From contig WQSI01000050.1 in assembly GCA_009787945.1 (NCBI GenBank), positions 1 to 11,909 of the forward strand: a DNA stretch of 11,909 nucleotides, given 5' to 3'. The position numbers and the translations under genes were made by a program. Below, in pieces: positions 1-7,065 of the stretch. Position 1 is the first letter of the stretch. Each line of letters starts with the position of its first letter. This DNA is from Defluviitaleaceae bacterium. Its GTDB lineage: Bacteria > Bacillota > Clostridia > Lachnospirales > WRAX01. The notes under the pieces were generated by a model that saw nothing but the letters and a program-made list of their open reading frames with translations, did not search any database and was not told the DNA's origin.

Positions 1-2
1 TA

Positions 3-626
3 CTGCTTAATTTACAAGGTAAGCAAGTGATAATTTTTAACGCATATGGATTTATGAGCGGCAACCGTTGGGATAATTTTTGTCATTACAACTTAGGGCT
101 TAACACAGGTACGGCATTTATACACAACACCATTGAAAACATGCCCATTTTTGACCGCATCTCCAGATACCGCAAAAAATATCCAGAGGCATTAATTATT
201 CTGTCGCCCCACTGGAGCAATGATTTTAATGGCGACATTTCAGGGCTTACCCCAATCGCTAGAAGGGCGATTAAAGCAGGAGTGGATTTGATTTTGGGTC
301 ATGGTCCCCATATTGTCCTTGGGATGGAGAAAATTCTGGATAAAACCGTTGTTTATTCCATTGGCGACTTTGTTTTCAACACAACAGGGTTGGATATTGA
401 AAAGTCTGGGCATAAATCCTATGGGGCAGTGTCTAAATTGTATTTTGAAAACGGTAAAACCCAGTTGCGTCTGTACCCCATCTATATCCACAGGATAAAC
501 ACATTTTTCCAACCTCTGCCTGTGACAAGTGAGCAATTTGAGGATTTTAAATCTGATTTTATGGGAATTGACGCCTTTGAAACGGACAAAGACCATTTGG
601 GGCATTTTTTACAAATCACATTATAA
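3..626 (+). CDS. CapA-family metallophosphoesterase-like protein, C-terminal part (5' end outside window)
   Basis: The frame is open from the window edge, so about 207 C-terminal codons are present and the true start lies upstream. The GTG at position 27 is probably internal, because the frame reads sensibly before it (LLNLQGKQVIIFNAYGF). Motifs match the CapA / PgsA family of poly-gamma-glutamate capsule proteins (calcineurin-like fold): SPHWSNDF resembles the family HWGxEY block, GHGPHIVLGME resembles GHHPHVVQGxE, and VVYSIGDFVF resembles the YSLGNFVF block. The histidines in HW and GHGPH are the expected metal ligands. Many CapA homologues have no proven link to capsule, so the substrate is unknown. 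No capsule genes (CapB, CapC) are visible here. The stop lies 26 nt before the yebC start, so co-transcription is likely. I am sure of the family and unsure of the role. Confidence 0.85.
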   Translation: MLNLQGKQVIIFNAYGFMSGNRWDNFCHYNLGLNTGTAFIHNTIENMPIFDRISRYRKKYPEALIILSPHWSNDFNGDISGLTPIARRAIKAGVDLILGHGPHIVLGMEKILDKTVVYSIGDFVFNTTGLDIEKSGHKSYGAVSKLYFENGKTQLRLYPIYIHRINTFFQPLPVTSEQFEDFKSDFMGIDAFETDKDHLGHFLQITL

Positions 627-652
627 AAAACATAGAAAAGGATGATATTGAA

Positions 653-1378
653 ATGGCAGGACATTCTAAATTTGCAAATATCAAGCACAAAAAAGAGAAG
701 CAAGACAGCAAGCGCGCCAAGTTGTTCACAAAGTTCGGCAAAGAGATTGCGGTGGCAGTGAAATTAGGCGGTCCAGACACGTCAACAAACAGCCGTTTAA
801 AGGACGTTATCACCAAGGCGCGGGCAAACAATATGCCTAATGATAATATTGACCGCGCGATTAAAAAGGCGGCAGGTGACAAAGGAGGAGCAACCTTCGA
901 GCCTTTTGTTTACGAAGGTTTCGGACCTTCTGGCGTTGCGGTTATTGTGGAAACTTTAAGTGATAACAAAACCCGCACTGTAAGCAATGTGCGCGCCGCC
1001 TTCAACCGCGGAGAGGGCAATTTGGGGGTTTCTGGCTCTGTTGCCTTCCAATTTGACCATATCGGGCAAATTAGCGTGTTGCGCACGCCAGAGATTGACG
1101 AAGAAGAGCTGATGATGATGGTGCTGGACGCAGGAGCAACGGACTTTCACGCGGAAGAAGAGGGTTTTGAAATTGTTACAGAGCCTTTGGGGCTTGGCAA
1201 GGTGCTAGAAGCCATGGAGGACGCAGGCATCCCCGCCCTTACGGCAGAGGTTATCATGCAACCCCATATGTATGTTCAGCTAACCGACCCGCTAGATATT
1301 AAAAACATGAATAAAATCCTAAACACTTTGGAAGATGATGACGACGTGCAAGCTGTGTTCCACAACTGGGAGGAGTAG
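653..1378 (+). CDS. yebC: YebC/PmpR/TACO1-family translation factor
   Basis: This 241-residue protein has the normal length of the family and begins with the diagnostic MAGHSKFANIKHKKEKQD block, followed by AKLFTKFGKEI and the segment NMPNDNIDRAIKKAAG. FEPFVYEGFGPSGVAVIVE and DNKTRTVSNVRAAFNRGEGN are further hallmark stretches. The C-terminus is acidic. Family members were long called transcriptional regulators (PmpR, YebC). More recent work on bacterial YebC and on mitochondrial TACO1 points to ribosome-associated relief of stalling at proline-rich sequences. The protein is cytoplasmic. The ATG at 653 is preceded by AAAAGG at 636-641, a modest site, and no other start fits the conserved N-terminus. 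Its last codons carry the ribosome binding site of the next gene. Confidence 0.97.
   Translation: MAGHSKFANIKHKKEKQDSKRAKLFTKFGKEIAVAVKLGGPDTSTNSRLKDVITKARANNMPNDNIDRAIKKAAGDKGGATFEPFVYEGFGPSGVAVIVETLSDNKTRTVSNVRAAFNRGEGNLGVSGSVAFQFDHIGQISVLRTPEIDEEELMMMVLDAGATDFHAEEEGFEIVTEPLGLGKVLEAMEDAGIPALTAEVIMQPHMYVQLTDPLDIKNMNKILNTLEDDDDVQAVFHNWEE
1368..1375 (+). promoter_or_regulatory. Ribosome binding site for the 83-residue protein
   Basis: GGGAGGAG lies inside the last codons of yebC, with the AGGAG core 7 nt before the ATG at 1383. It fixes the start of the next gene at 1383 rather than at the in-frame ATG at 1335, which lies inside yebC and has no such site. The arrangement suggests translational coupling to yebC. 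Confidence 0.85.
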
Positions 1379-1382
1379 ACAA

Positions 1383-1634
1383 ATGTTTGGAAGAGATAAT
1401 TACGAAAAAAGAAAACGCCCCGAGGTACTTTATAAAGAGCTTGGCTTCGCCAAGAAAAACCGACCAATGGGCATACATTCCATTGAAATTATACATGTGG
1501 AAAGCCGTATGAAATATCTATATGTTTATAACACCATAACCACAGGGGTTTCCATGTCGCCAATTTTAAATGCAGACGGCACACCAATGCTTGCCTCTGT
1601 AGATGAAATCAACCAATTGTTGCGGGAGGTTTAG
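1383..1634 (+). CDS. Small conserved-looking protein, DUF6440-like
   Basis: This cytoplasmic protein has 83 residues. The N-terminal third is basic (MFGRDNYEKRKRPEVLYKEL). The C-terminal half reads MKYLYVYNTITTGVSMSPIL then NADGTPMLASVDEINQLL. The pattern 'hydrophobic YLYVYN - G - SPILNADGxPM' recalls DUF6440 proteins of Bacillota, small beta-rich proteins that carry a GGLTPLLDxxGKP-type stretch. This is recognition by pattern only. No signal peptide or membrane segment is present. The function is unknown. The gene sits 4 nt after yebC, and its stop is 2 nt before the MoxR start, so it is tightly embedded in the operon and very likely real. Confidence 0.75.
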   Translation: MFGRDNYEKRKRPEVLYKELGFAKKNRPMGIHSIEIIHVESRMKYLYVYNTITTGVSMSPILNADGTPMLASVDEINQLLREV

Positions 1635-1636
1635 TT

Positions 1637-2572
1637 ATGTCAGAAAAAATAAATGCCATGCTGCAAAGTGTGGTTGAAAATGTTGAAAAGGTTATAATTG
1701 GCAAGAGGGAATCCATTGAGATGGCTTTGTGTTCGTTTTTGTGTGAGGGGCATGTGCTTATTGAGGATATGCCTGGGGTAGGGAAAACCTCGCTAGTATC
1801 AGCTTTAGCCAAGTCTTTTGACGCGTCTTTTAAGCGCATACAGTTTACGCCAGACATTTTGCCGTCGGACATTACGGGCTTTTCCATGTTTAACCAAAAA
1901 ACAGGGGAATTTGACTATCATCAAGGGGCGGTTATGTCCCAAATTGTGCTGGCAGACGAGATAAACCGCACATCCCCCAAAACACAGGCGGCATTGCTTG
2001 AGGTTATGGAAGAAAACCAAGTGACGGTGGACGGCAAAACCTACGCCGTGCCACAGCCTTTTATTGTGTTTGCAACCCAAAACCCAATTGAATATTTAGG
2101 AACATATCCCCTGCCAGAAGCCCAGCTGGACCGCTTTTTCATGCGCATTTCCATGGGCTACCCTGATGCGGCTCAGGAAGGGCAAATGCTGACCCGCTTC
2201 AAAGAAGAAAGCCCCTTAAAATCCCTAAAACCTGTGGCAGACACAAGCCAGCTGCAAGAAGCCCAGGAAGCCGCAACAAAAATCACCGTAAGCGACGAAA
2301 TGAACCAGTACATTGTAAACATCGTCCGCGCAACCCGCGACAACAGCGACATCGCCCTAGGCGGCAGCCCCCGCGCCAGCCTGTGCCTTTACAAAGCCAG
2401 CCAAGCCTGGGCAATGTACAACCGCCGCGACTTCGTCATTCCCGATGACGTTCTCAAAATGGCTCTGCCAGTCCTCGAACACCGCCTCGTAATGAAACAA
2501 GAAGCCCGCTTGCGCAGAATTGGCGCGAAACAGGCGGTTGAAGGGATTTTGAAAACCGTTAGAGCTACATAG
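1637..2572 (+). CDS. MoxR-family AAA+ ATPase
   Basis: This 311-residue protein has the typical length and layout of MoxR ATPases. Visible motifs are Walker A MPGVGKTS (residues 45-52), Walker B IVLADEIN (103-110, Asp107-Glu108), sensor 1 FATQNP (145-150), the arginine-finger region EAQLDRF (161-167) and sensor 2 GGSPRA (242-247). MoxR proteins are hexameric cytoplasmic ATPases thought to act as chaperones in assembling or activating partner proteins, usually with VWA or DUF58 proteins encoded nearby. The ATG at 1637 follows GGGAGG at 1624-1629. The expected partners, DUF58 and a transmembrane transglutaminase, are present but 3.3 kb downstream, behind three other genes. The last third of the gene uses many C-ending codons, in contrast to the gene that follows. 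Confidence 0.96.
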   Translation: MSEKINAMLQSVVENVEKVIIGKRESIEMALCSFLCEGHVLIEDMPGVGKTSLVSALAKSFDASFKRIQFTPDILPSDITGFSMFNQKTGEFDYHQGAVMSQIVLADEINRTSPKTQAALLEVMEENQVTVDGKTYAVPQPFIVFATQNPIEYLGTYPLPEAQLDRFFMRISMGYPDAAQEGQMLTRFKEESPLKSLKPVADTSQLQEAQEAATKITVSDEMNQYIVNIVRATRDNSDIALGGSPRASLCLYKASQAWAMYNRRDFVIPDDVLKMALPVLEHRLVMKQEARLRRIGAKQAVEGILKTVRAT

Positions 2573-2576
2573 GGGG
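2571..2576 (+). promoter_or_regulatory. Ribosome binding site supporting a TTG start
   Basis: AGGGGG overlaps the MoxR TAG stop and lies 8 nt before the TTG at 2585. It decides the start of the HD-domain gene: the conserved family N-terminus (IRCPIHGFIELN) begins seven codons later, and the first in-frame ATG is too far inside. The TTG is in the same frame as MoxR, five codons past its stop. Confidence 0.75.
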
Positions 2577-2584
2577 AAGTTAAT

Positions 2585-3847
2585 TTGATTAAAATAGCAG
2601 CAAGAATAAGGTGTCCAATTCATGGGTTTATTGAGTTAAATGAACAAGAAAGGGAGATAATTAATCAACCCGTTTTTCAGAGGTTGCGACGCATCAAACA
2701 GCTTTCTTTAACTGATATGGTGTACCCTTCTGCCACCCACACGAGGTTTGAGCATTCACTTGGAGTTATGCATATGGCAACACAAATGTTTAATAGCATA
2801 GTAAGTGATGAGCAAAACTTAGAAAAACTTAAAATACGCAAGGACGATGTATTTAGGTTCAGAAAGATTATCAGGTTAACAGCTTTGCTACACGATGTAG
2901 GTCACGCTTGTTTTTCTCATGCTGGTGAAGATGTCATGCCGTTTTTAGCACAGGACCATCCAGACTATAGAGGGGGCAGACGATATAAGCACGAGCATTA
3001 TAGTATAGCGGCAATTAAGGTATTTTTTAGAGAACATATCGAGAAAGACGATGATATTAGGGTTGATGAAGTTTGCTTCCTTCTTGGTGATGGTAAAGCT
3101 GAGGATTGTGAACATTTGATAGGTTTAAAAGGCTTGATAAATGGTTCTGTGGATGCTGACAGAGCAGACTACCTACTGAGAGATTCTTATCATTTAGGTG
3201 TGCGCTATGGTCAATACGACAAGGAGAGATTCATCAATAGCATTACTGTTGGATTGCATGAAACAAGAGATGCAGGTGGAAATTATGAAGATGAATACCA
3301 TGCCTTAGCCATAAAGGAGAGTGGTCTGCAAATGGCCGAACACATGGTTATGGCAAGATACAGTATGTTTTCTTCGGTCTATTTTCATAAAGTTCGCCGA
3401 GTATATGACCATCATGCAGAAAAAGCTTTAAAAGAAGTTTTAAAATCTTATAAATTAGAGGGCGGGTGCTTTCCGCCGCCTTCAGGTGACCCAAAGGAGT
3501 TACAAAAGTATTTCGATTTCGATGATTGGAAAGTTTTAGGTGCAATCGCAGAAGGAAGAGGCGATGGAGAAGATGAGGAACACGGCAAAGTTATTTTGGA
3601 AAGGCGACATTACAAACTTAAAGAAACTTGGCACGGGAATCTGGGTAAAGGTGACCGAGAGAAACTAGAGAACTTAAAGAAAGAGCACAAATTCCACATT
3701 TATGACGATAGTGCCACAACCACATGGTATAAAGATGATGTTTTTATACTTAGAGATACTGGTGAAACGGTGTTTTTAAAGGACATTTCAAAAATGATTA
3801 CAGAAATAGGGCGACCAACAATAAAAAGATTTTATGCCCCTGATTGA
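2585..3847 (+). CDS. HD-domain phosphohydrolase, SAMHD1/YwfO/EF1143-like (putative dNTPase)
   Basis: The protein has 420 residues and a TTG start. The N-terminal IRCPIHGFIELNEQE and FQRLRRIKQL are typical of this HD family. The metal-site residues are all visible: His57 in TRFEHSLGV, His103-Asp104 in LLHDVGHACFSH and Asp190 in VDADRADYLLRD. They correspond to the HD quartet of SAMHD1. HEH at 135-137 also falls where family members carry active-site histidines. Characterised relatives hydrolyse dNTPs to nucleosides and triphosphate, and some dNTPases limit phage growth. The C-terminal third has a charged, Gly/Asp/Glu-rich linker (about residues 324-345) and no recognised domain. No membrane segment is present. 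The gene is coupled to the small downstream gene. Activity on dNTPs is inferred from the family, and another phosphoester substrate is possible. Confidence 0.9.
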   Translation: MIKIAARIRCPIHGFIELNEQEREIINQPVFQRLRRIKQLSLTDMVYPSATHTRFEHSLGVMHMATQMFNSIVSDEQNLEKLKIRKDDVFRFRKIIRLTALLHDVGHACFSHAGEDVMPFLAQDHPDYRGGRRYKHEHYSIAAIKVFFREHIEKDDDIRVDEVCFLLGDGKAEDCEHLIGLKGLINGSVDADRADYLLRDSYHLGVRYGQYDKERFINSITVGLHETRDAGGNYEDEYHALAIKESGLQMAEHMVMARYSMFSSVYFHKVRRVYDHHAEKALKEVLKSYKLEGGCFPPPSGDPKELQKYFDFDDWKVLGAIAEGRGDGEDEEHGKVILERRHYKLKETWHGNLGKGDREKLENLKKEHKFHIYDDSATTTWYKDDVFILRDTGETVFLKDISKMITEIGRPTIKRFYAPD

Positions 3848-3852
3848 AGGAG
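3847..3852 (+). promoter_or_regulatory. Ribosome binding site for the YwgA-like gene
   Basis: AAGGAG overlaps the stop of the HD gene and lies 5 nt before the ATG at 3858. It favours 3858 over the in-frame ATG at 3834, which overlaps the HD gene and lacks a comparable site. Confidence 0.75.
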
Positions 3853-3857
3853 ATATT

Positions 3858-4397
3858 ATGGGACTTAAATATAACGAAAATCTAATCTTAAACCTGATAA
3901 AGCAGAGTCCGGGTATAGGAAAAACAAAATTAATGAAGTTTGCGTTTTTTTTGCAAGAATCTTTTGGTGGTAGGGTTGATTCTGACTTCAATATCTACAC
4001 ATACGGCACATACTCTGACGATATTATGGGTGATTTGAACTCGTTAATTTTTAATGAACTTATTTGTGCCGAGAAATATGTTGTAGACAAGTACACTGGA
4101 TATAAACTCAGTGTATCGGATGAGGTGTTCGAGGAATATGCAGAACAATTGCCGCGTGAAGAGCAGGAAAATATTAATAGTATGATTGGTATGCTTGGAG
4201 AAAAGACCGCTAGAGATTTAGAACTTTTATCAACTGTCACCTATATAACAAACCAATTCAAAAAAAATAATTGGAACGAGAGAGATGACCACAACATTTT
4301 CAGTGTAGTGAAGGATATAAAACCCCATTTTTCCGACGACGAAATCAAAGAAGCACATCAAGAACTTTTGGGCAACGGAATATTGCGCCAGGGATGA
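3858..4397 (+). CDS. Small YwgA/SocA(DUF4065)-like protein, partner of the HD gene
   Basis: This 179-residue cytoplasmic protein starts at ATG 3858. The N-terminal part, GKTKLMKFAFFLQE (residues 21-34), and TYGTYSDDIMGDLNSL (48-63) resemble the 'KLxKLxYLLQ ... YGPYS..L...L..L' layout of YwgA and of the SocA/Panacea (DUF4065) group. The C-terminal KPHFSDDEIKEAHQELLGNG (155-174) would fit the closing helices of such a fold. YwgA-like genes are, as I recall, found beside YwfO-type HD genes in Bacillus, which supports pairing with the upstream gene. SocA/Panacea proteins often act as antitoxins or proteolytic adaptors. No catalytic motif is evident. The GIGKT string lacks the spacing of a P-loop. 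The family call is by pattern and uncertain, but the gene itself is secure because of its length, ribosome binding site and coupling. Confidence 0.7.
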   Translation: MGLKYNENLILNLIKQSPGIGKTKLMKFAFFLQESFGGRVDSDFNIYTYGTYSDDIMGDLNSLIFNELICAEKYVVDKYTGYKLSVSDEVFEEYAEQLPREEQENINSMIGMLGEKTARDLELLSTVTYITNQFKKNNWNERDDHNIFSVVKDIKPHFSDDEIKEAHQELLGNGILRQG

Positions 4398-4457
4398 AAT
4401 GACCAAAAAACCAACTAACCTATCTACTGATATATTTATACGAATGGAGGTGTTGCA
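4398..4457 (+). other. 60-nt gap, AT-rich, between the cassette and the S41-like gene
   Basis: This is the longest gap between genes from 3 to 9925. It contains the ribosome binding site GGAGG (4446-4450) of the next gene. I see no hairpin with a T-run and no convincing -35/-10 pair. It may mark the right edge of an inserted HD/YwgA-like cassette. Confidence 0.4.
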
Positions 4458-5906
4458 ATGGAAAAACATAAAGCAGTTTTGAAGTTTACAGGTATTGTAG
4501 GTTTGTTTTCGGCGGTGTTAATTTTTCTGCCTGTTCTGTTTGTTCAGCAGTTTGATGATTATGTTCCAGAGGCGGCAGGGGTTGTGGAGGTTGTAGAAGC
4601 TTCGGAAGCTTACGAGCAAACTGCCCCGCCTGTTGCGGAGTGGATGTCTGCTGATGTGCGTCTTTCTGGACTTACTTTGATATATGAGCAGGCGTTGTAT
4701 CGTTCGCCATTTTTGGGTCTTACATTAGAGCGTTCCCGTTGGGATGAGCTGTATTTGGAGTATACTCAGAGGGTGCTAGACGCAGAAAACTTGTCGGAAT
4801 ATTATATCGCCCTCACCAGTTTTGTAAGTCATTTGGCAGATGGTAAGTCGCAGATTGCACCACCTAATGACTTAAATAATGGCTTGATTGCGATGCGCCC
4901 AGTTGGTGTAAGGTATGTGGAAAACCGCTTCATTGTGTTTTCCTTTATCGGTGATGTTGGCATCCCTCTAGGTAGCGAGATTTTACGCATAAACGGCACA
5001 CCCACCCTTGACTGGCTAGAAGAAACTTATGGTTTTTTCCTAACGAACCACACCCCTTTACAAAGGCAAAGCTCTTTGGCTATATATATAACTGCAACTT
5101 TTTTGCCGCAGGAGTTGGCGCTGGAAATCATCACCCCCGCTGGAGAGCACTTAGAGATTGATTTGCCCTATTATTCTGACCCGATGGCACTCATAGGTGG
5201 AGCTATTCCGCAATACTTGAATTTGGCTTATCCACAAGCCCATGAACAAAATGATTTTCAAGGTTTTTCTGTGGCTGACCACGGGAACGGCATCAAGCAA
5301 ATCATTTTACCAAGTTTCGGTGATATGAGTATGCCGCAACGTGTCAGAAATTATTTAGAAACTGTGCAAGATGATATTAGCGGAGTGATTTTAGATGTGC
5401 GCAACAACGGTGGCGGTGCATCAGACGCAAGCATTTTGAGCCATTTTGTGGATGTGTATGAACTTAACCCTATGCGGTATTACCCTGTATCTGGTTGGGG
5501 TCTAGCTCCAGGCGGTTATGTCTTTTGGGTGCAAAACATAGAAGGAATTGCAGAGCAATCCTTGGAGTTATTTCATGTTCCTGTGGTTGTGTTAGCGAAT
5601 TATAACTCTGGTTCTGCGGCTGACTGTTTCGTGGCTTCTGTCCGTGATGTGGATGGGGTTACAATCATAGGCACAAACACCGCTGGCATGATTGGCGATA
5701 TGACGGCTCATTTTCTGCCAGAAGGAGGAATTTTTAGGCTAAGTCTATTCCGCGGCGTAACCCATGACGGAATAGAAGTAAACAACCACGGCATACCCCC
5801 AGACATTTGGTCAGAACAAACCGTTGACGACCTGTTAAACGGCATTGACACAACCCTAACCTTTGCGCTACAATATATGCAAGAGGTCTTGGGACAGGAG
5901 AATTAA
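4458..5906 (+). CDS. Membrane-anchored S41-like peptidase (Tricorn/Ctp superfamily), unusual active site
   Basis: The protein has 482 residues. A hydrophobic segment at about 9-29, with short basic residues before it, is a signal anchor or uncleaved signal, so the rest should be extracytoplasmic. A PDZ-like stretch ends in GSEILRINGTPTLDWLEE (about 172-189). The S41 core has GVILDVRNNGGGASDAS (309-325), then VPVVVLANYNSGSAADCFVA (374-393), where Ser386 aligns with the nucleophile of the SASASE motif, then VTIIGTNTAG (401-410) and NHGIPPDI (443-450). The Lys expected in CtpA-type enzymes (GxKTFGKG) is absent, and the DGHS-type block reads DGKSQ (128-132) with Lys instead of His. It may use a different base, or be a non-catalytic binding protein. 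GGAGG lies 7 nt before the ATG. It sits between MoxR and DUF58, suggesting an envelope role with the downstream transglutaminase. Confidence 0.85.
   Translation: MEKHKAVLKFTGIVGLFSAVLIFLPVLFVQQFDDYVPEAAGVVEVVEASEAYEQTAPPVAEWMSADVRLSGLTLIYEQALYRSPFLGLTLERSRWDELYLEYTQRVLDAENLSEYYIALTSFVSHLADGKSQIAPPNDLNNGLIAMRPVGVRYVENRFIVFSFIGDVGIPLGSEILRINGTPTLDWLEETYGFFLTNHTPLQRQSSLAIYITATFLPQELALEIITPAGEHLEIDLPYYSDPMALIGGAIPQYLNLAYPQAHEQNDFQGFSVADHGNGIKQIILPSFGDMSMPQRVRNYLETVQDDISGVILDVRNNGGGASDASILSHFVDVYELNPMRYYPVSGWGLAPGGYVFWVQNIEGIAEQSLELFHVPVVVLANYNSGSAADCFVASVRDVDGVTIIGTNTAGMIGDMTAHFLPEGGIFRLSLFRGVTHDGIEVNNHGIPPDIWSEQTVDDLLNGIDTTLTFALQYMQEVLGQEN
5896..5900 (+). promoter_or_regulatory. Ribosome binding site for the DUF58 gene
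   Basis: AGGAG lies inside the last codons of the S41-like gene and 7 nt before the ATG at 5908. It selects 5908 as the start over the in-frame ATG at 5863 inside the upstream gene. The start is one base after the upstream TAA, implying translational coupling. Confidence 0.85.
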
Positions 5907-5907
5907 A

Positions 5908-7065
5908 ATGGTTAAAAACCGACTAACTTATCTGCTAGTTATAGTGGTTATAATACTGCTAGTGTACTTATACGAGCACACGGCTACATATGTGGCTTTG
6001 TATGCCCTTTTGGCTTTGCCTTTGCTGTCTTTGGGGCTTGCTTTGCTTACCCGCAAGCGGCTGGATGTTGTTCAGAAGGTGGAGCAACAGACCATTGTAA
6101 AGGGGGATACAACCCAGTATACATTGGTTGTTGGCAACCGCTCTGTTATGCCGATTGCTTCTGTGCGAGCGAAATTTAAGGCAAGCTCTGACGCTATAGA
6201 GGCGGATTTTGAGGAGCATTATTTTTCCCTGCCTGCGCGGGGGTCCTCGGATGTGGTGTTTAACATCACAGCAAAATACCGCGGTAATTTTGAAATTGGG
6301 CTTGCAAATATTGTGTTGTATGACTTTTTGGGCTTATTTGCCTTTAAACAGCATTTTGGAGAGATTGTTATGTTGGAGGTGCGCCCGCGGGTGATTGACA
6401 TGGACGACCTGCCCCTTGCCCTTGCCCAAGGGGGCATTGACGGCACGCAAAATTTGCTTCAGCAAGAGGATTATGCTGTTATTGCTGATTTGCGGAAGTA
6501 TCAGCCAACAGATGGTTACAAAAAAATACACTGGAAGGCATCTGCCAAAAAAAGCGAGCTAATAAGCAAAAATTTCCAAAGTTTTAAGCGCAGTGCCACC
6601 ACATTTATAATCGACAATTCTAAAATAAGCGGGCTTAACCCCAGCCTAATGGAAGATATGATGATGGAAGCCTGTGTGTCCATTATGTCACAAGCTATAA
6701 GCCGCAACCAAATTTGTCAGCTTATTTATTTGGGTATGGACCAAGATTTGCAGGAGCATACAAGCAATTTTGAATTTTTGTATGGGCAGGCGTGCGGCAT
6801 ACGCTTTGACCATTTTGCCCCAAAGGATTTTGAGGTGCGTTTTGCCAGTTTTTTCAATGTGCAAAGCGATGTTGAAAATATGGTGGTTATTGTTAAGAAG
6901 GTAACAGAAGGCACTTTAACCAGTGTGCAAAACCTGCGCATGTTTGGTTGCAATGTCATTTTGGTATACTTAGAAGAGCCGCGGAAGGAGCAGCAGGAGA
7001 AAATAGAGGCTCTGCGGGATATGGACGTGTTTTGCTTGGATTTTAGGAGGTATTATTATGGGTGA
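5908..7065 (+). CDS. DUF58-family membrane protein (MoxR partner)
   Basis: The protein has 385 residues. Two hydrophobic segments at about 5-22 and 27-48 form a membrane hairpin. They are followed by a beta-rich region (about 55-150) and the DUF58 signature YAVIADLRKYQPTDGYKKIH with WKASAKKSELI directly after (189-219), matching the family 'R.Y..GD..R.IHWKASA' motif. Here the usual Gly-Asp is Thr-Asp (residues 201-202). The rest (232 onward, FIIDNSK and following) resembles a degenerate von Willebrand factor A fold. DUF58 proteins are encoded with MoxR ATPases and transglutaminase-like membrane proteins and are thought to link the ATPase to its target. The 3' end overlaps the next gene by 8 nt and contains that gene's AGGAGG at 7045-7050. 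Confidence 0.93.
   Translation: MVKNRLTYLLVIVVIILLVYLYEHTATYVALYALLALPLLSLGLALLTRKRLDVVQKVEQQTIVKGDTTQYTLVVGNRSVMPIASVRAKFKASSDAIEADFEEHYFSLPARGSSDVVFNITAKYRGNFEIGLANIVLYDFLGLFAFKQHFGEIVMLEVRPRVIDMDDLPLALAQGGIDGTQNLLQQEDYAVIADLRKYQPTDGYKKIHWKASAKKSELISKNFQSFKRSATTFIIDNSKISGLNPSLMEDMMMEACVSIMSQAISRNQICQLIYLGMDQDLQEHTSNFEFLYGQACGIRFDHFAPKDFEVRFASFFNVQSDVENMVVIVKKVTEGTLTSVQNLRMFGCNVILVYLEEPRKEQQEKIEALRDMDVFCLDFRRYYYG

Noticed and set aside
240..605. Open frames on the minus strand, for example 240-605 and 10918-11367
   Set aside because: They lie opposite well-supported + strand genes, lack ribosome binding sites and show no recognisable protein motifs.
597..627. Possible promoter before yebC (TTGGGG and TATAAA)
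   Set aside because: The spacer is about 19 nt and the -35 box is poor. It lies in the end of the upstream coding region, where TTATAA is the Leu codon plus stop.
1335..1382. N-terminal extension of the 83-residue protein from ATG 1335
   Set aside because: It lies wholly within yebC coding sequence, has no ribosome binding site, and the strong GGGAGGAG points to ATG 1383.
3461..3477. GGCGG/CCGCC stem-loop inside the HD gene
   Set aside because: It is a short stem in coding sequence with no T-run after it; a Pro-rich codon run (PPP) explains the CCGCCGCC.
3912..3935. GIGKT string in the YwgA-like protein resembling a Walker A P-loop
   Set aside because: The first Gly of GxxxxGK[ST] is missing, no Walker B is visible, and the stretch fits the helical KTKLMKF segment of a YwgA/DUF4065-like fold.
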